Assembly (NCBI GenBank): GCA_019973155.2
Contig: BPQB01000164.1
Location: 1 to 27,114 of the forward strand
Length of the DNA: 27,114 nucleotides
DNA from: Phanerochaete sordida
Taxonomy: Eukaryota > Basidiomycota > Agaricomycetes > Polyporales > Phanerochaetaceae
Reading direction: 5' to 3'
The position numbers and the translations under genes are program-made. Of this stretch, positions 1 through 9,807 are shown one piece after another (position 1 is the stretch's first letter; each line of letters begins with the position of its first letter). The notes beneath the pieces were generated by a model, which saw only the letters and a list, made by a program, of their open reading frames with translations, was not told where the DNA came from and did not search any database.

Positions 1-125
1 ATATAGTTGAAAGGATGTATAATATCAGTGACAGTTCATTGTTATAAATATGTGCACTATTGATGCTCAAATTAATGTTTTATCAAGCACCTTGAAGTGA
101 ATTGCGTTATTTTTTGCAGCCACTG
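1..125. mobile_element. Right end of a TA-flanked Tc1/mariner-like non-autonomous transposon
   Basis: The last ~125 bp before the TA at 126-127 align with the right end of the complete element at 14324-15185. They share TGTGCACTAT, TTTTATCAAGC, GAATTGCGTT and the terminal TTGCAGCCACTG, with roughly 80% identity by eye. The element ends in CACTG followed by TA, as expected for a Tc1/mariner-type insertion. The left end lies outside the window and no transposase reading frame is visible. Family assignment rests on the TA target and terminal repeats only. Confidence 0.65.
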
Positions 126-1135
126 TATATCCAACGCTTTGGAGCTGTAGAATGGTGGGAACATAATGTTCCTGGCTCTTGAATGCGCATTTTTGGGCAC
201 TTTGGGCCCAAAACACCATATATGCAGCTACCCATAAGGATCTACACAGTATTGGATCAATTCCTGCTACATACGTGCCTACTTATATGTACCAACATGT
301 TTGAGATGTCCGGACCTGTCTTCCTATCCTACAGCAGCCAGGCACATACCTGCTTTCACTTTGGTATTCTGAAGTGCCCAGAAGCAAACCAAAGGTCACT
401 TTTCGCTTTTGCAGGTATGTATCCCGACCAATTCTCCATCGATTGACTTGCAAATTTGCGCTCCCCTGTTCTCATAGGCTGCAAATCGATCTGACATACA
501 GTGCCCGCGCCATTCCCAACGGTTGCGCCGCGATTTGGGTGATTTTGTCGAAATCAGCCAAAAAGCGCCCGTGGAAAACGACCAGATCTGGATGATCGCA
601 TGGGAACGAAGGCGGGGAATGCAAAAGCAAGTATACAGGGCAGTTCACACACCTTATGCGATGAGCATCCAGGTGTTTGCCCCACGATATTCACACTTTT
701 TTTGGCAGATCCTCGCAGGTCCCCTATCACTTCCCTGCCACCTCTAGGCCCCCAAATCTCTCGTCTAGCTCCTGTAAGGGTTACATAACCCTTTGGCATA
801 AGGTAGACCCAGGGCATCCGCGACCACTATCGTCACAGTGTTACGCATCATGTGCGTCACACGACATGCCCAATTTGGGCGGAATGAGTTTCGAAACACA
901 GACCAAGGGTAGACAGCCAAGAATAGAGTGTTCCATCCGTTTTACAGCACAGTGGGTATCCTACAATGACTTGTGTGCTTCAAGAGCCTCCTTGAGCTCC
1001 TCGGTAGAAAGGAGCATATGATGACCGTCAGACCGCAGTACTTCTTTGCTGCCCATACCGCCTCCTCCGGTGCTATGAGCTCCTTGACAGCCTCGTTGAA
1101 GCGCCACCATGTAACCCTGCCGCTCCCGCTTTAGG
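126..1135. other. No supported gene
   Basis: Several short overlapping open frames exist on both strands, but none has a recognisable motif, clear splice sites or coding-like composition. An 18-bp near-palindrome lies at 776-793 (AAGGGTTA, CA, TAACCCTT). The last ~110 bp could be degraded 3' sequence of the copia-like element that begins at 2310, but I cannot align it to any domain. Confidence 0.5.
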
Positions 1136-1984
1136 TTACATCCCTTTTCGGTAGCTTATGTAATCATGTCCCATCTTCCTTCGTCTCCCCCGTTCTGCTC
1201 TTTCTCTAGTTCCACCATGTACTAGCTCGAGCTCTCTCCAATCGACAGAGCCCGTTCCTGTTTTGTCGACGTCCGAGTGGTTTACCGCCCCAAGTGAAGC
1301 GTCGGTGGCCAGAGCCTGCGAGGTTGAGGTAGAGAGAACAGCGGTGGTTCCAGGGGTGCTAGTGCGGGAGCGAAGGGCCTCCTCGTTGATGAAGGCGGCC
1401 TGGAGCGCGTCCTTGTTGAGCTTGTTGAGCAGCTGCAGCGACGACGCGAAGTGGGCGTAGGAGGAGGGGAGAGCGCGGATGAGGGTCATAGAGACGAGTT
1501 CCTTGTCCAGATCCGCCGGAGTGAAGGTGTCAGGGCGCAGGTTCTTGACCCTCTGCATGGCAGCGTCGACTCTGGTCATCAGAGACGACAGGGAGTCGCT
1601 CTCCTCCATGTGGACGGAGAAGAACTCCTCCCAGGCGTTGAACCGCATACCGGGCTTCTTCTGGAGGTGTACAGACTCGAGGGTGGCCCACATCTTCACT
1701 GGGTCCTCGAGACAACCTTGTACATCCGTCTTCTGGTAGTCTGAGAGCGACAGATAGATCTCACCAGCGGCCCTGAGTGCGTTCTCCTCCCATGCATCCA
1801 ACTTCTCCTGCTCCGCCTCAGTGGGAGCCTTGGGATGCTTCCCTGTAGGCTTCGTCTCCTTGCCCTGCGTATTGCGGAGCCAGCCCTTGACCATGAGGGC
1901 TGCAGCGCAGTCCCCACGTCACTGGGGGTAGTTCCCAATGCGGCTCTTCTCGAAGAGGTAGGTGGACATTGTTTCGGAGGCCAT
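1136..1984 (-). pseudogene. gag: Copia-type gag (UBN2-like), interrupted by a stop codon
   Basis: Capsid-like protein of a Ty1/copia retrotransposon. The best start is the ATG at 1984 (MASETMST...). The frame runs 21 codons to a TGA at 1919-1921 and then stays open in the same frame to the TAA at 1136. The stop falls where UBN2 gags usually carry a conserved tryptophan (N-Y-x-x-W), which suggests TGG to TGA. The remaining ~250 residues show the UBN2 pattern: a helical region with W.TLE..., FF..HM, SLSSLMTRVD, and a LIRALPSSY motif followed by AAFINEE. A zinc knuckle is expected near the end, but only a degenerate KMGHD...SYRKG stretch is visible and its cysteines are gone. No protease, integrase or reverse transcriptase follows. 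The element is a dead 5' fragment. The family call is strong and the nonsense reading is direct. Confidence 0.8.
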
Positions 1985-2309
1985 GACGTCGTGGTAGGGG
2001 AAAGAGTGAGAGTGAAGGAGCGATAGCGCGAGCGGCGAGGTGGGAGTGGCACCTGAGCGGAACAGATGAGTGGCCCAGATGAGTGGCACAAGTGAGCGGC
2101 CCGCATAAGTGGCACAGAACAATGTGGGGATGGACGGTGCGAATGGTGACCGATAGCAACGATCGCGGGCTCGCTGGATAGCGGAGAGCGTGTAGCGTCG
2201 CTTGGGATAGGTCACGAATGCGGGGGATGACGATAAGGGGGTAGATCGCATCCGGAAAGCTTGGATGTAGTGATGAGTGGCGCACCTCTAGAGCGCGGGG
2301 CTCATGACA
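1985..2309 (-). other. Leader of the copia-like element between LTR and gag
   Basis: This ~325-bp stretch lies between the end of the truncated LTR and the gag ATG on the minus strand. It is pyrimidine-rich in transcript sense and has repeated CCACTCAT/CCACTCATCTG-like units around 2060-2110. It acts as untranslated leader in the intact element. Open frames across it are not convincing as protein. Confidence 0.5.
2297..2309 (-). promoter_or_regulatory. Candidate primer-binding site (half-tRNA initiator Met type)
   Basis: Directly after the LTR end (..TTAACA) the minus strand reads TGTCATGAGCCCC. ATGAGCCC is complementary to the anticodon arm of initiator tRNA-Met (GGGCTCAT). Drosophila copia is known to prime from an internal cut of this tRNA rather than its 3' end. 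The adjacency to the LTR terminus supports the call. The match is about 8-9 bases, so chance is not excluded. Confidence 0.5.
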
Positions 2310-2394
2310 TGTTAATGTGGGAGGTATACTCGACCACTGAGACGCTCCGGAGCACACACTGGTGGTTGTGGATGAACAACTGAGTGTATTGAGG
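2310..2394 (-). mobile_element. Truncated LTR of the copia-like element (3' part only)
   Basis: The minus strand reads CTCAATACACTCAGTTG... through CTCCGGAGCGTCTCAGTGGTCGAG to ...CACATTAACA, matching the last ~85 bp of the solo LTR at 4475-4850. Similarity stops near 2394, so the TATA-bearing upstream part of the LTR is missing or replaced. It carries the segment specific to the longer LTR subfamily, which links this gag to that subfamily. Confidence 0.75.
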
Positions 2395-4011
2395 CTGTTT
2401 GGTTAGGTCCTTTACCCTTGGATCTGAGGTGTAGGATGTAGTACTAGATTAAACTGTTACTACTTAGTTGCTGGGGAGTAGCGAGACCAGTGTGATAACA
2501 AAACGAAGTTGTACGGTGCTCAGATGGCCTTCTTAATGCTACCAATTATCCTCTTTAAGGGTTGCTGGGTCTGTCTTTCCACCGAGCTATCCTGCGTGTT
2601 CAGGCAATGGCTAGATACTGACAGGATTCAATTGAATCATGCGGTCTTGAGGTACGTATGCTAGATGCAAGGTCAGGATGCTTACAACAGCCAAAAACAA
2701 TTTTGGCTGTTTTGTACGCGGTTGGATCATCAGGTAGGCCTTTGCTTCGCTTCTGAAGAAGAAGGTTAGTTACGCGGTTCCGTTGATTTGCTTACTAGAT
2801 TATTAGACTACGAAAGTCTCTCCGGCGATGCCTTTTCAAGGTCAAAGCTAACTGGCACACTTTAAACGATTTCAGGCGCAAGCTTCAAGTAGAATCCCGG
2901 CTTCTATCGAGTACAGTAGTGCACCAAGAAAACAGATCACGGTCATTAGAAATGACGCCTCAGCTCTCGTAGTCTTGGTTTTGTAAAAATAGCTCGCTCT
3001 GACTATTACCTGTAAAGCTTCTGTCTACACAGTGTCTAAAAAGCCGGTGACTTTTCAGCTGGATACAATGGCTATGTGTCTGATAAACAGGAGGAACGCG
3101 CTTGTAAGGACTCAGAGATTTAATCACTAGGTGGCGAGCTTCGTGACGGCCTCTGTTTCTGAGTTGAACAGCTTCTGAGTGATCTTTGCTTGTGAAGGGT
3201 ATTTCTCACTAAAAGTGATTGCTGATCAATCGCCAAACTGCTTCTATTTATATCTTTCCAGCCCTCAGGTCTTTGGGCAAATGGCATTGATAGCTCATGT
3301 TCTATGCAGGTTTCTATCATTTCTACGCTAATTGTACTGTTACTCTGTTACTGTGCTACTTGGTCTGGACCATTCTACTTCAGTCTGGAACTGCTCTAGG
3401 TCAGCTAGAGTAGCCTAGATTCTTGTTCCAAAGTATTCTGGGCCAGCCTGGTCCTGCCTTAGACTGGTCTTGTTTGTGGCTAGTTTCCTTAGGCTGAATA
3501 TTGTGGCTATTTTTCTCGTGTCCTGTCATGAGCCTGGCTGGGCCCTGGCCTGTGTATTTATTCCATTGCTCGCTGTTGTTTGGCTTACATGCCGTTGCGG
3601 CGAGGTACCTTACAAGCGATGGCAGGTTTTCTAGTTCCTCATTATTTGCTTACATTTAACCATGGTGCATGACAGCATCTTGACACAGCAAGTTGTGGGC
3701 AAGTGCCTTAGGGCCTTGTAACCACATCGGACTGCAAGATGGCGAGTTGTGTCACACTGAATATGGATGATAGGCGTCGACAAATGCGACGGCCTTGATA
3801 TGCAAAATCGCTAGAGAAGTTCTTAGGTTTCTTATTGAGGTACATGCATGCAATTTCTCCTCTGCAAGGCAATATTGAGTGCACTTTCAGACATCCAATC
3901 CGCTGAACCCTCTAGCTTATCATCTAACAGTACCGCGGACGCATCGCTGTGCAACAGCGCACACTGCAGACATTTCTCAGTGAGCAACCTGTCCGATACC
4001 ACTCTGCAGCT
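2395..4011. other. No supported gene
   Basis: This is about 1.6 kb of AT-rich, frame-poor sequence. A stretch at about 3340-3560 is rich in CTGG/CCTGG/CTAGCCT words and looks like low-complexity decay. I see no transposon termini or splice-site pairs. Confidence 0.5.
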
Positions 4012-4449
4012 CTATAATGGTTCTAAAGTCGCGCACAGTGTCACTATATGTCTGCTAATCCTGAGTTTACAAACAGAGTATTTCTGGACGCAGATGAACA
4101 TGTTGCAGCACATGATGTCTTCATGTTGGTTGGCATTGTGACTTCGACCGCATACCTCGTCACCATCTGATCTCGCGCCTCTCACCACAATTGTGTCGTT
4201 GACCTGCCGTGCAACAGCGAACTGCGCGTGTCGCTTTGCGCGGCCAGCAGAGCCATTGGCTATGCCACGCTCATCCGCAACCTTGCCAAACAGGGGTCGG
4301 TCATAGTGTGCATGCTGGCATAGGTCGTCTACAGCACAATCTTTGGCGCGGGCACCCGGAACGTGATGCAGAAAATGCTTATGCCATGTATGAAGACTGC
4401 CAATATGCTTGCGCAGGTGGCCACCACAGGTAAATTTACCCCTGCTCAC
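4012..4449 (-). pseudogene. Possible decayed gene fragment (145-codon open frame, unrecognised)
   Basis: A minus-strand frame of about 145 codons with higher GC than its surroundings ends in a His/Cys-rich N-terminal part (TCGGHLRKH...HTWHKHFLHH). The spacing does not fit a clean C2H2 zinc finger. An opposite-strand frame also exists, so coding sense is uncertain. It abuts the LTR at 4475, which may have truncated it. I do not recognise the protein. Confidence 0.2.
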
Positions 4450-4474
4450 ACTTCAGAAGATGAACGGTCCGGAA

Positions 4475-4850
4475 TGTTGGAGTGTGTGCTGCAGGCACCT
4501 CTCCGCCTCAGTGGCCCCATGGATTCGGTCTGGGCCTTGGTGCCACTCACTTCAGTGGCACTTTCCTTTTGGGACATTCCTTTGTCTTATTGTCTTTCAC
4601 CTTTCCTTTGTCCTAGGTTTATCCGTTCCTGTGTAGCGCTTTCTCCGTTCTTCCCTTGTACTTTGACCTGATTAGCGCCGGATCAGCGTAGATATAAACC
4701 CTGGTGGGGCGGACTTGGGCCTTCAGTTGCTCATCCACCACCACCAGGTCAGTAGCCACTCCTCGTCTCAATACACTTAGTTGCTCCTCCACCACCACCA
4801 GTGTGTGCTCCGGAGCGTCTCAGTGGTCGAGTACACCTCCCACACAAACA
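4475..4850 (+). mobile_element. Solo LTR, long subfamily (copia-like)
   Basis: A 376-bp block begins TGTTGGAGTG and ends CACAAACA, giving TGTT/AACA inverted termini. It is related along its length to the reverse-complement block at 6879-7195. It holds a TATA box (TATAAA, 4693-4698) followed by CCTGGTGGGGC. It has an extra ~54 bp compared with the shorter copy: GTTGCTCxTCCACCACCACCAG occurs twice, separated by a CTCGTCTCAATACACTTA segment. Flanking bases (CGGAA left, CCCGA right) do not form a target duplication, so it may be a recombinant or eroded copy. No internal retrotransposon domains adjoin it. Confidence 0.8.
4693..4698 (+). promoter_or_regulatory. TATA box of LTR
   Basis: TATAAA is followed by CCCTGGTGGGGC and is conserved in the other full LTR (6977-6983, reverse strand). 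This is the likely core promoter of the element. Confidence 0.55.
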
Positions 4851-5710
4851 CCCGACAACCAGTCGCCGCAAGTGCTTCCTCGGCCTTCAACTCGCTGCTC
4901 GTTCGTGTCGCGCAGAGACTCATAGAGGCAGGGATCACCTGAAGTTTTGTGGAACCAATCAAAGGAGTGATTAGCGTGAACGAGCAAATAAATCTAGTGG
5001 AGATAATGAACTAACCAGAGGTCTATGATTTAAGCAGTCAGGCTGATATACTCAATATACTGTCATAAAATGAAATCGACTCGGGTAGGCCGCAACAAGA
5101 CTGCATCCACTCTTGAGCGCGAAAGCTTGAGGAGCGTCGAGAGGCGGGTGACAGTGTTGTTCCGGAGGCGGATCGCTTCGCGCAGGGCACCTCAATGGTA
5201 AAGTGCCGCGAGAAGAACACGACAGGTGGCAGATAGAACATTTCGGGGTCTCGAGCTGAATTACCAACCATTGCAGTAGATACATGTCTAGCTGCCATGT
5301 CGCATGTTCTCAGACTCAAGCTCCAGCCCGCGCGCGTTCGCGAAGCACCTCCGCGGCATTGGGTCTACCACGCACAGTGTCTGTCAGCTGCGGCGCTTGT
5401 GCAGTAGCACCACTGATGCCTCGAAGATACGATATCTTTGTCGACCTCTACTCACGCAGCGAGTCACAGGCGCGGCAAATACTCTGGCCTCAGGCTGCGT
5501 GACCTGCAGCCGTGAGCATGCACTGTGAACAATAATCTCACTGCTTTGAAGATATTGACGGCCCCACAAGCTGTGAGGTCACGTTCTACACTACTTACAA
5601 AATTTCTTACTAGCTCCTCGCTCACCTTACCTTCAAGTCTGGTCTTCCCATACTTCGAAGAGACGCAAATGTGATGACAGAACTTGAATGTGTCACACCA
5701 CCGTGCCTCC
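4851..5710. other. No supported gene; GC-richer coding-like patch at about 5040-5530
   Basis: Between 5040 and 5530 GC content rises and open frames exist on both strands: 5038-5319 minus and a short plus frame from about 5295. Short stretches look protein-like, but no frame is consistently favoured and no family motif is visible. It could be a decayed exon. I assign no function. Confidence 0.35.
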
Positions 5711-5773
5711 TTGCAGTTTCGCGCAAGCGCCCTGCAGTTCCGTGCAAGCGCCCTGCAGTTTCATGCAAATTGA
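5711..5773. repeat. 21-bp tandem repeat, about three units
   Basis: Three adjacent units, approximately CTGCAGTTTCGCGCAAGCGCC, start at 5711, 5732 and 5753. The third diverges in its last bases. The period is 21 bp. Confidence 0.7.
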
Positions 5774-6873
5774 GCTTGCACAGTTCCATTTCCTTTCTAT
5801 GGCTGACATGAAATTGTGTTTGTGTTGTTTACACTCTTTCTAAGTGTGTTTAGATGTTATATGTGCCTTTAAGTGGAATGACACCTCATGAATAGCGAAG
5901 TGCAACGCACGGACCTCGAAAACCACGAGGCGGTGGGGAGCCGGTTGTCTTACCCACGAATTAAAGTTTCTGGCTACCCGTGCCATGTGCACCAGGGGAG
6001 GGTGCGCTGAGGCGGAAGCGCTGGTGCGATACCCGTGGCATGCGTGCAGGGATAACCTGCTCATGGCGGTGCCACCAGCATTCATTTACCTTGTCCGTGG
6101 CGTGCACAGACAGGGCGTTTGTCCGGCGCCGCTGAGTGAGTAGGGTGCCCATGATAGTGTTACTCTCAGGGGCGATGTTAGTGAAGGAAGGAGTCAGTGG
6201 AGGAAGCGGACGGGAGGATGCAGAAGAAGGATTGGGCTAGCTAGCACTGTGTCGACAGAACACTTCGAACCCCCTACTATATCTTATCAAGAACTTGGAC
6301 ACGCTAGAAACTCGAACACACGGATCCTGTTCTCCAGCGTGTGTAGCTACATGCCAAAAATATTTTCTCTTGTAGTATACATGTGTTCCTATGTGATATC
6401 AACTTTTGTGGCATCCAACACGACAGGGGCCCACGAAAGATATGTTTTTGTATGCTCTTATTGCCCAATTGCCCAATTTGGTAAGCTCAGAGCGCAAACA
6501 CCAGTCTTCTCAAGCTGATTGCTTGGGAGGTACTTCTTTGATCTTCTTCGAATGTAGTTTAGAGACAATGCATTGTATGGACTAGCTGATAGAATATAAA
6601 TTATTGTAATAGGCAGTACTTGTATACTCCTGCAGCACATGATATTCTATCAGTTCACTGGGAGAAGGGTAAAGAAAGATCGCTTTTGTGCTACACCAGT
6701 ACCATGCAAAACAGCCTCAAAATTTTTGTACATGGTCATTACACCCATAGATACTGTATGGCATACAGGTATTCATTTTTTGTAATTCAATTACAGATAT
6801 CAAGCGTGCTAAATGTCAAGTGGTGAATAGAGGATCTCAGACCAAAAAAATGTGTCTATGCAGCATTGGGGCT
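5774..6873. other. No supported gene
   Basis: Mixed-composition sequence. A GC-richer stretch at about 5900-6240 has open frames on the minus strand (5840-6085 and 5961-6152) without motifs. The rest is AT-rich. Confidence 0.45.
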
Positions 6874-7200
6874 TGCAGTGTTATTGTGAGAGGTGTACTC
6901 GACCACTGAGATGCTCCGGAGTGCACACTGGTGGTGGTGGATGAGCAACTGAAGGCCCAAGTCTGCCCCACCAGGGTTTATAACTATGCTGATCCGGCGC
7001 GAATCAGGTCAATGCACAGAGGAAGAACGGAGAAAGCGCTATAAAGGAACGGATAAACCTAGGAGAAAGGTGAAAGACAATAGGATAAAGGAATGTCCAA
7101 AAAGGAAGGTGCCACTGAAGTGAGTGGCACCAAGGCCCAGACCAAGTCCATAGAGCCACTGAGGCGGAGAGGTGCCTGCAGCACGCACTCCAACATGCAG
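6874..7200 (-). mobile_element. Solo LTR (6879-7195) with 5-bp target duplication TGCAG
   Basis: A 317-bp LTR on the minus strand. In LTR sense it starts TGTTGGAGTG and ends ..CACAATAACA. The flanks 6874-6878 and 7196-7200 are both TGCAG, a perfect 5-bp target-site duplication. This proves insertion of a full element followed by LTR-LTR recombination. The TATA box is at 6977-6983 (reverse strand). It has a single copy of the GTTGCTCATCCACCACC unit, unlike the longer copy at 4475, so it is a shorter subfamily member. Confidence 0.9.
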
Positions 7201-7759
7201 TATTTCTTGTAGCATACTTGCAGCACCACTAGAGCATTTTAGAGATGCTCAGGTGGTCTCTGAAGCGATCACGAATAAGTCCAGGGACCGACAGGCCTGA
7301 GAAGACTGCTTTGCAAGGCCGTGAGATAGCATCTCCATATAACTGATATTTCCCATGCTTAATGAACGTCTAGAGCCACTTTGGACTACATGCAGTGCGT
7401 TGTAACACTCATGAGCATTTTCACGCTGTCTCAGCTACTGTGTTCACACTATCAACTCCTACTCTTACCCTCACCGCCATGTCTTCTAACCTGCCCATGA
7501 CACCCAACCAAACGACAGAGCAGCGCAGACAAGCTAGCTGCTATCCATGCCTCAGGGCAGCTTCCCAATGGTCACTGGAAGCTTTCCTTGAGAAAGACAG
7601 CATTAATATATGGTGCTCCTAAACCCAAGCTTTCTGACAGTCTTAATGGTCTTCAGAATTGCCAGAAGTCCCATTAACTTCAACGGGCCCTCACTGTAAC
7701 ACGAAAGGAGGTCTTGGTCACCCGGCTGAAGGTGCACTGCTGCATACTGATATTTATTT
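7201..7759. other. No supported gene
   Basis: A plus-strand frame at 7395-7622 begins after CT-rich sequence, but it is short (75 codons), motif-free and has no splice support. Confidence 0.4.
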
Positions 7760-7842
7760 TGTCATGAATATGATGGTCCTGCCCTATTTTGTGCTGATGT
7801 ATTGCGATTTTCCCGGGTTTAATCCAGCGCTTGAGCAGCCCT
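7760..7842 (+). repeat. Dispersed ~80-bp repeat, copy 1
   Basis: Runs from TGTCATGAATATGATGG through CCTGCCCTATTTTG and GCGATTTTCCCGGG to AATCCAGCGCTTGAGCAGCCCT. It matches the reverse complements at 8410-8485 and 8827-8906. With copy 2 it forms an inverted pair about 570 bp apart. Confidence 0.75.
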
Positions 7843-7963
7843 AGACGCTTCCAAAGTCATGGCTGCCCAGGGCACGCGCCTGGCTCTAACGCCAGTGCTC
7901 CCGATGGCGCATCACATCACAGATGCCAGCACCCCCAACGCGCGTTACTATTGGTCTATCACG

Positions 7964-8282
7964 TGTTAGAATAGCCTTCGGGCTCCATGCGTAGCCCCGT
8001 GATCCCTTTAGGCCAAGTCCATCATGCCTGATGACTCCCTGGGCACAGCCTCACCAAATGGCTCGAAATACTCAGCCACACTTATGCATCTCTGACCTGT
8101 TTTGCCCTTCGATCCCCAGCACTCTCAAACGTGCATGGCCTTCACATCACATGATTGCCTGGTCCGTGCGCAGCCCTCAGTAGTATATATACCCCTACTA
8201 CTGTAGCCTGCCCGTCATCTCAACCTCTTGGTCAATACAAACAGGTAAGCCTCTGTTTGTGACTTAGAATACAACGTTAATA
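7964..8282 (+). mobile_element. LTR-like promoter block, probably a second LTR family
   Basis: Starts TGTTAGAATAGCC and carries a TATA box (TATATATA, 8184-8191) inside AGTATATATACCCC. It then has CTTGGTCAATACAAACAG followed by GTAAGC, and ends near ACGTTAATA. The order (TG start, TATA, short transcribed tail with a splice-donor-like GTAAGC) resembles fungal gypsy LTRs. The 3' edge is uncertain: a partial duplicate of CTTGGTCAATA recurs at 8288, and no target duplication is visible for the tested ends. Confidence 0.4.
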
Positions 8283-8409
8283 TTAACTTGGTCAATATGG
8301 ACAGCTGAACAAGCTGTGCGTTAGCAGTGTGACTTGCTCCACTGTGCCTCATTGTCGCGCTCCTCGTTTGTTGTCCTTCGTGCAGTGTTTGTACCCTCGG
8401 TCCGCCACA

Positions 8410-8485
8410 GCTCGAGCGCTAGATTAAACCAGGGAAAATCGCAGTAAATTGGCGAAAATAGGGCAGGACCATCATATCCATGACA
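8410..8485 (-). repeat. Dispersed ~80-bp repeat, copy 2 (inverted)
   Basis: Reverse complement of the repeat at 7760-7842. The similarity with copy 3 extends a few bases further (to about 8492, GGTGCAT). Confidence 0.75.
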
Positions 8486-8559
8486 GGTGCATGTGAGCAG
8501 GCTGTAGGTGATTGTTGGAAAAAAATAAAATTCATATTTGTGCTACTCTAGCAACAAGT

Positions 8560-8877
8560 TCAGAGAGTGCTATGACAGAGACAGCAGAGGGTTAGCATAG
8601 CTCTAAATGGAGGAACGAGCCTCGAATTGACGTACAATGAACGTGAGGCGTATTGGTCGATGCTTCCGTGACCGCATTGAAGGAAGTGGCGTGTCTGATG
8701 AACGGCAGCTGGGCACCGGCAGTTTTTGCACAAATGGTGACAGTCTATCCGTATGGCATCTGCATCAATATGTTCTGCGCAGATTGGCAATCCATTACAC
8801 CGTATTGAATCTGGCCTCCTCAGATAAGGGCTGCTTGAGTGCTGGATTAAATCAGGAAAACCGTAATAAATTGGCAA
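8560..8877 (-). pseudogene. Cys/His-rich open frame, unrecognised
   Basis: A 105-codon minus-strand frame. Its first ~20 codons lie in repeat copy 3, and the rest contains many Cys and His residues (ICAEHIDAD, DCHHLCKNC, FLQCGHG). The pattern recalls a metal-binding module such as a RING-like finger, but the spacing does not fit any consensus exactly. No splice sites or promoter were identified. It may be a decayed fragment or chance. Confidence 0.2.
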
Positions 8878-8906
8878 AATGGGGCAGGGCCGTTATATCC
8901 ATGACA
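8827..8906 (-). repeat. Dispersed ~80-bp repeat, copy 3
   Basis: Direct repeat of copy 2 and inverted with respect to copy 1. It keeps the AGGGCTGCTTGAG end and the CCATGACAGTTGCAT end. Copies 2 and 3 are ~417 bp apart, start to start. Confidence 0.75.
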
Positions 8907-8942
8907 GTTGCATATTTGCCATCGGACAGAGAGCCAAGATGA

Positions 8943-9800
8943 TCGCTGAAACTACTATTGCTGAGTATGCCATCCAAACCTCGCACAAGGTCAAAGCTCA
9001 TGGTGAGGGGTGGCGGTAAAGTTGTGTCGTGCTCAGGTGCATACCTTTAACTTTCTTGCAAACTGAAAGCACGGCTGCTTTGTGCACAAAGATATTGAGG
9101 TGCATACTTGGGTTCTCCTAGTAAGCAGCAATAACTGAGTTTGTGAGCTTTGAGACTGGCTGCTGGTGGATATTCTGCATGTGCTTGCTCTGCATTAGCT
9201 TCTGCATATACTCCAAGCATAGACATAATGCACTTGCATGTTGAACATGCACAAAGATTTAGCAAGGGCTGACAGTGTTATGTTTTTGTTTCTCACAATA
9301 TCACAATGGTTCGAGGTATGCTTCGTGAGCAATGATCGTTATGCCTTTCTCATACGCTTGTCCTAGAATGAAGCAGCACGTTGGTTGGCGTCGGCATGTT
9401 CCTAACTCATGATCCGTTGCTTAGAGCTGTATTGCTGTGTTCCATGTGCGTCCTGTCCTCCTGGTACCTGCACACCAGTACGAACCTTGAATGGCTGCGA
9501 TAGCCAGCTCTTCAATTCTATCGTCTGCGTGTAGTCCATGCTGTGCAGTGGTTCGCTCATAGAAGCACTTCTCCTGTGTCGTTCAAGGTCAGCCAGCCGT
9601 ACAGCTCTCGCCAAATGTGCTCCTATCGCTCTCCAGAAATGCCTCACGGTTGCCTTTCATTTACCTGTCCCGGTGTTTTATTAGCAAAAAGAAGCAGCTG
9701 TCAGACACGCTCGAGCCAATGTTCTGGAAATATTGTCGTCGATCTCCTGAAACTAGTGAAAAGCTTGACCTAGTGTGGTCCTGTGACATTGTTCTTATTT
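8943..9800. other. No supported gene
   Basis: Short open frames only. Some weakly coding-like sequence appears on the plus strand at about 9540-9770, without motifs. Confidence 0.4.
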
Positions 9801-9807
9801 CGCACTA

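Noticed and set aside
776..793. Interstitial telomere repeat
   Set aside because: Only one GGGTTA/TAACCC unit on each arm and no tandem run.
4475..7195. A full-length retrotransposon bounded by the two related LTRs
   Set aside because: The LTRs are in opposite orientation, the sequence between them lacks retroelement domains, and the 6879 copy has its own target duplication.
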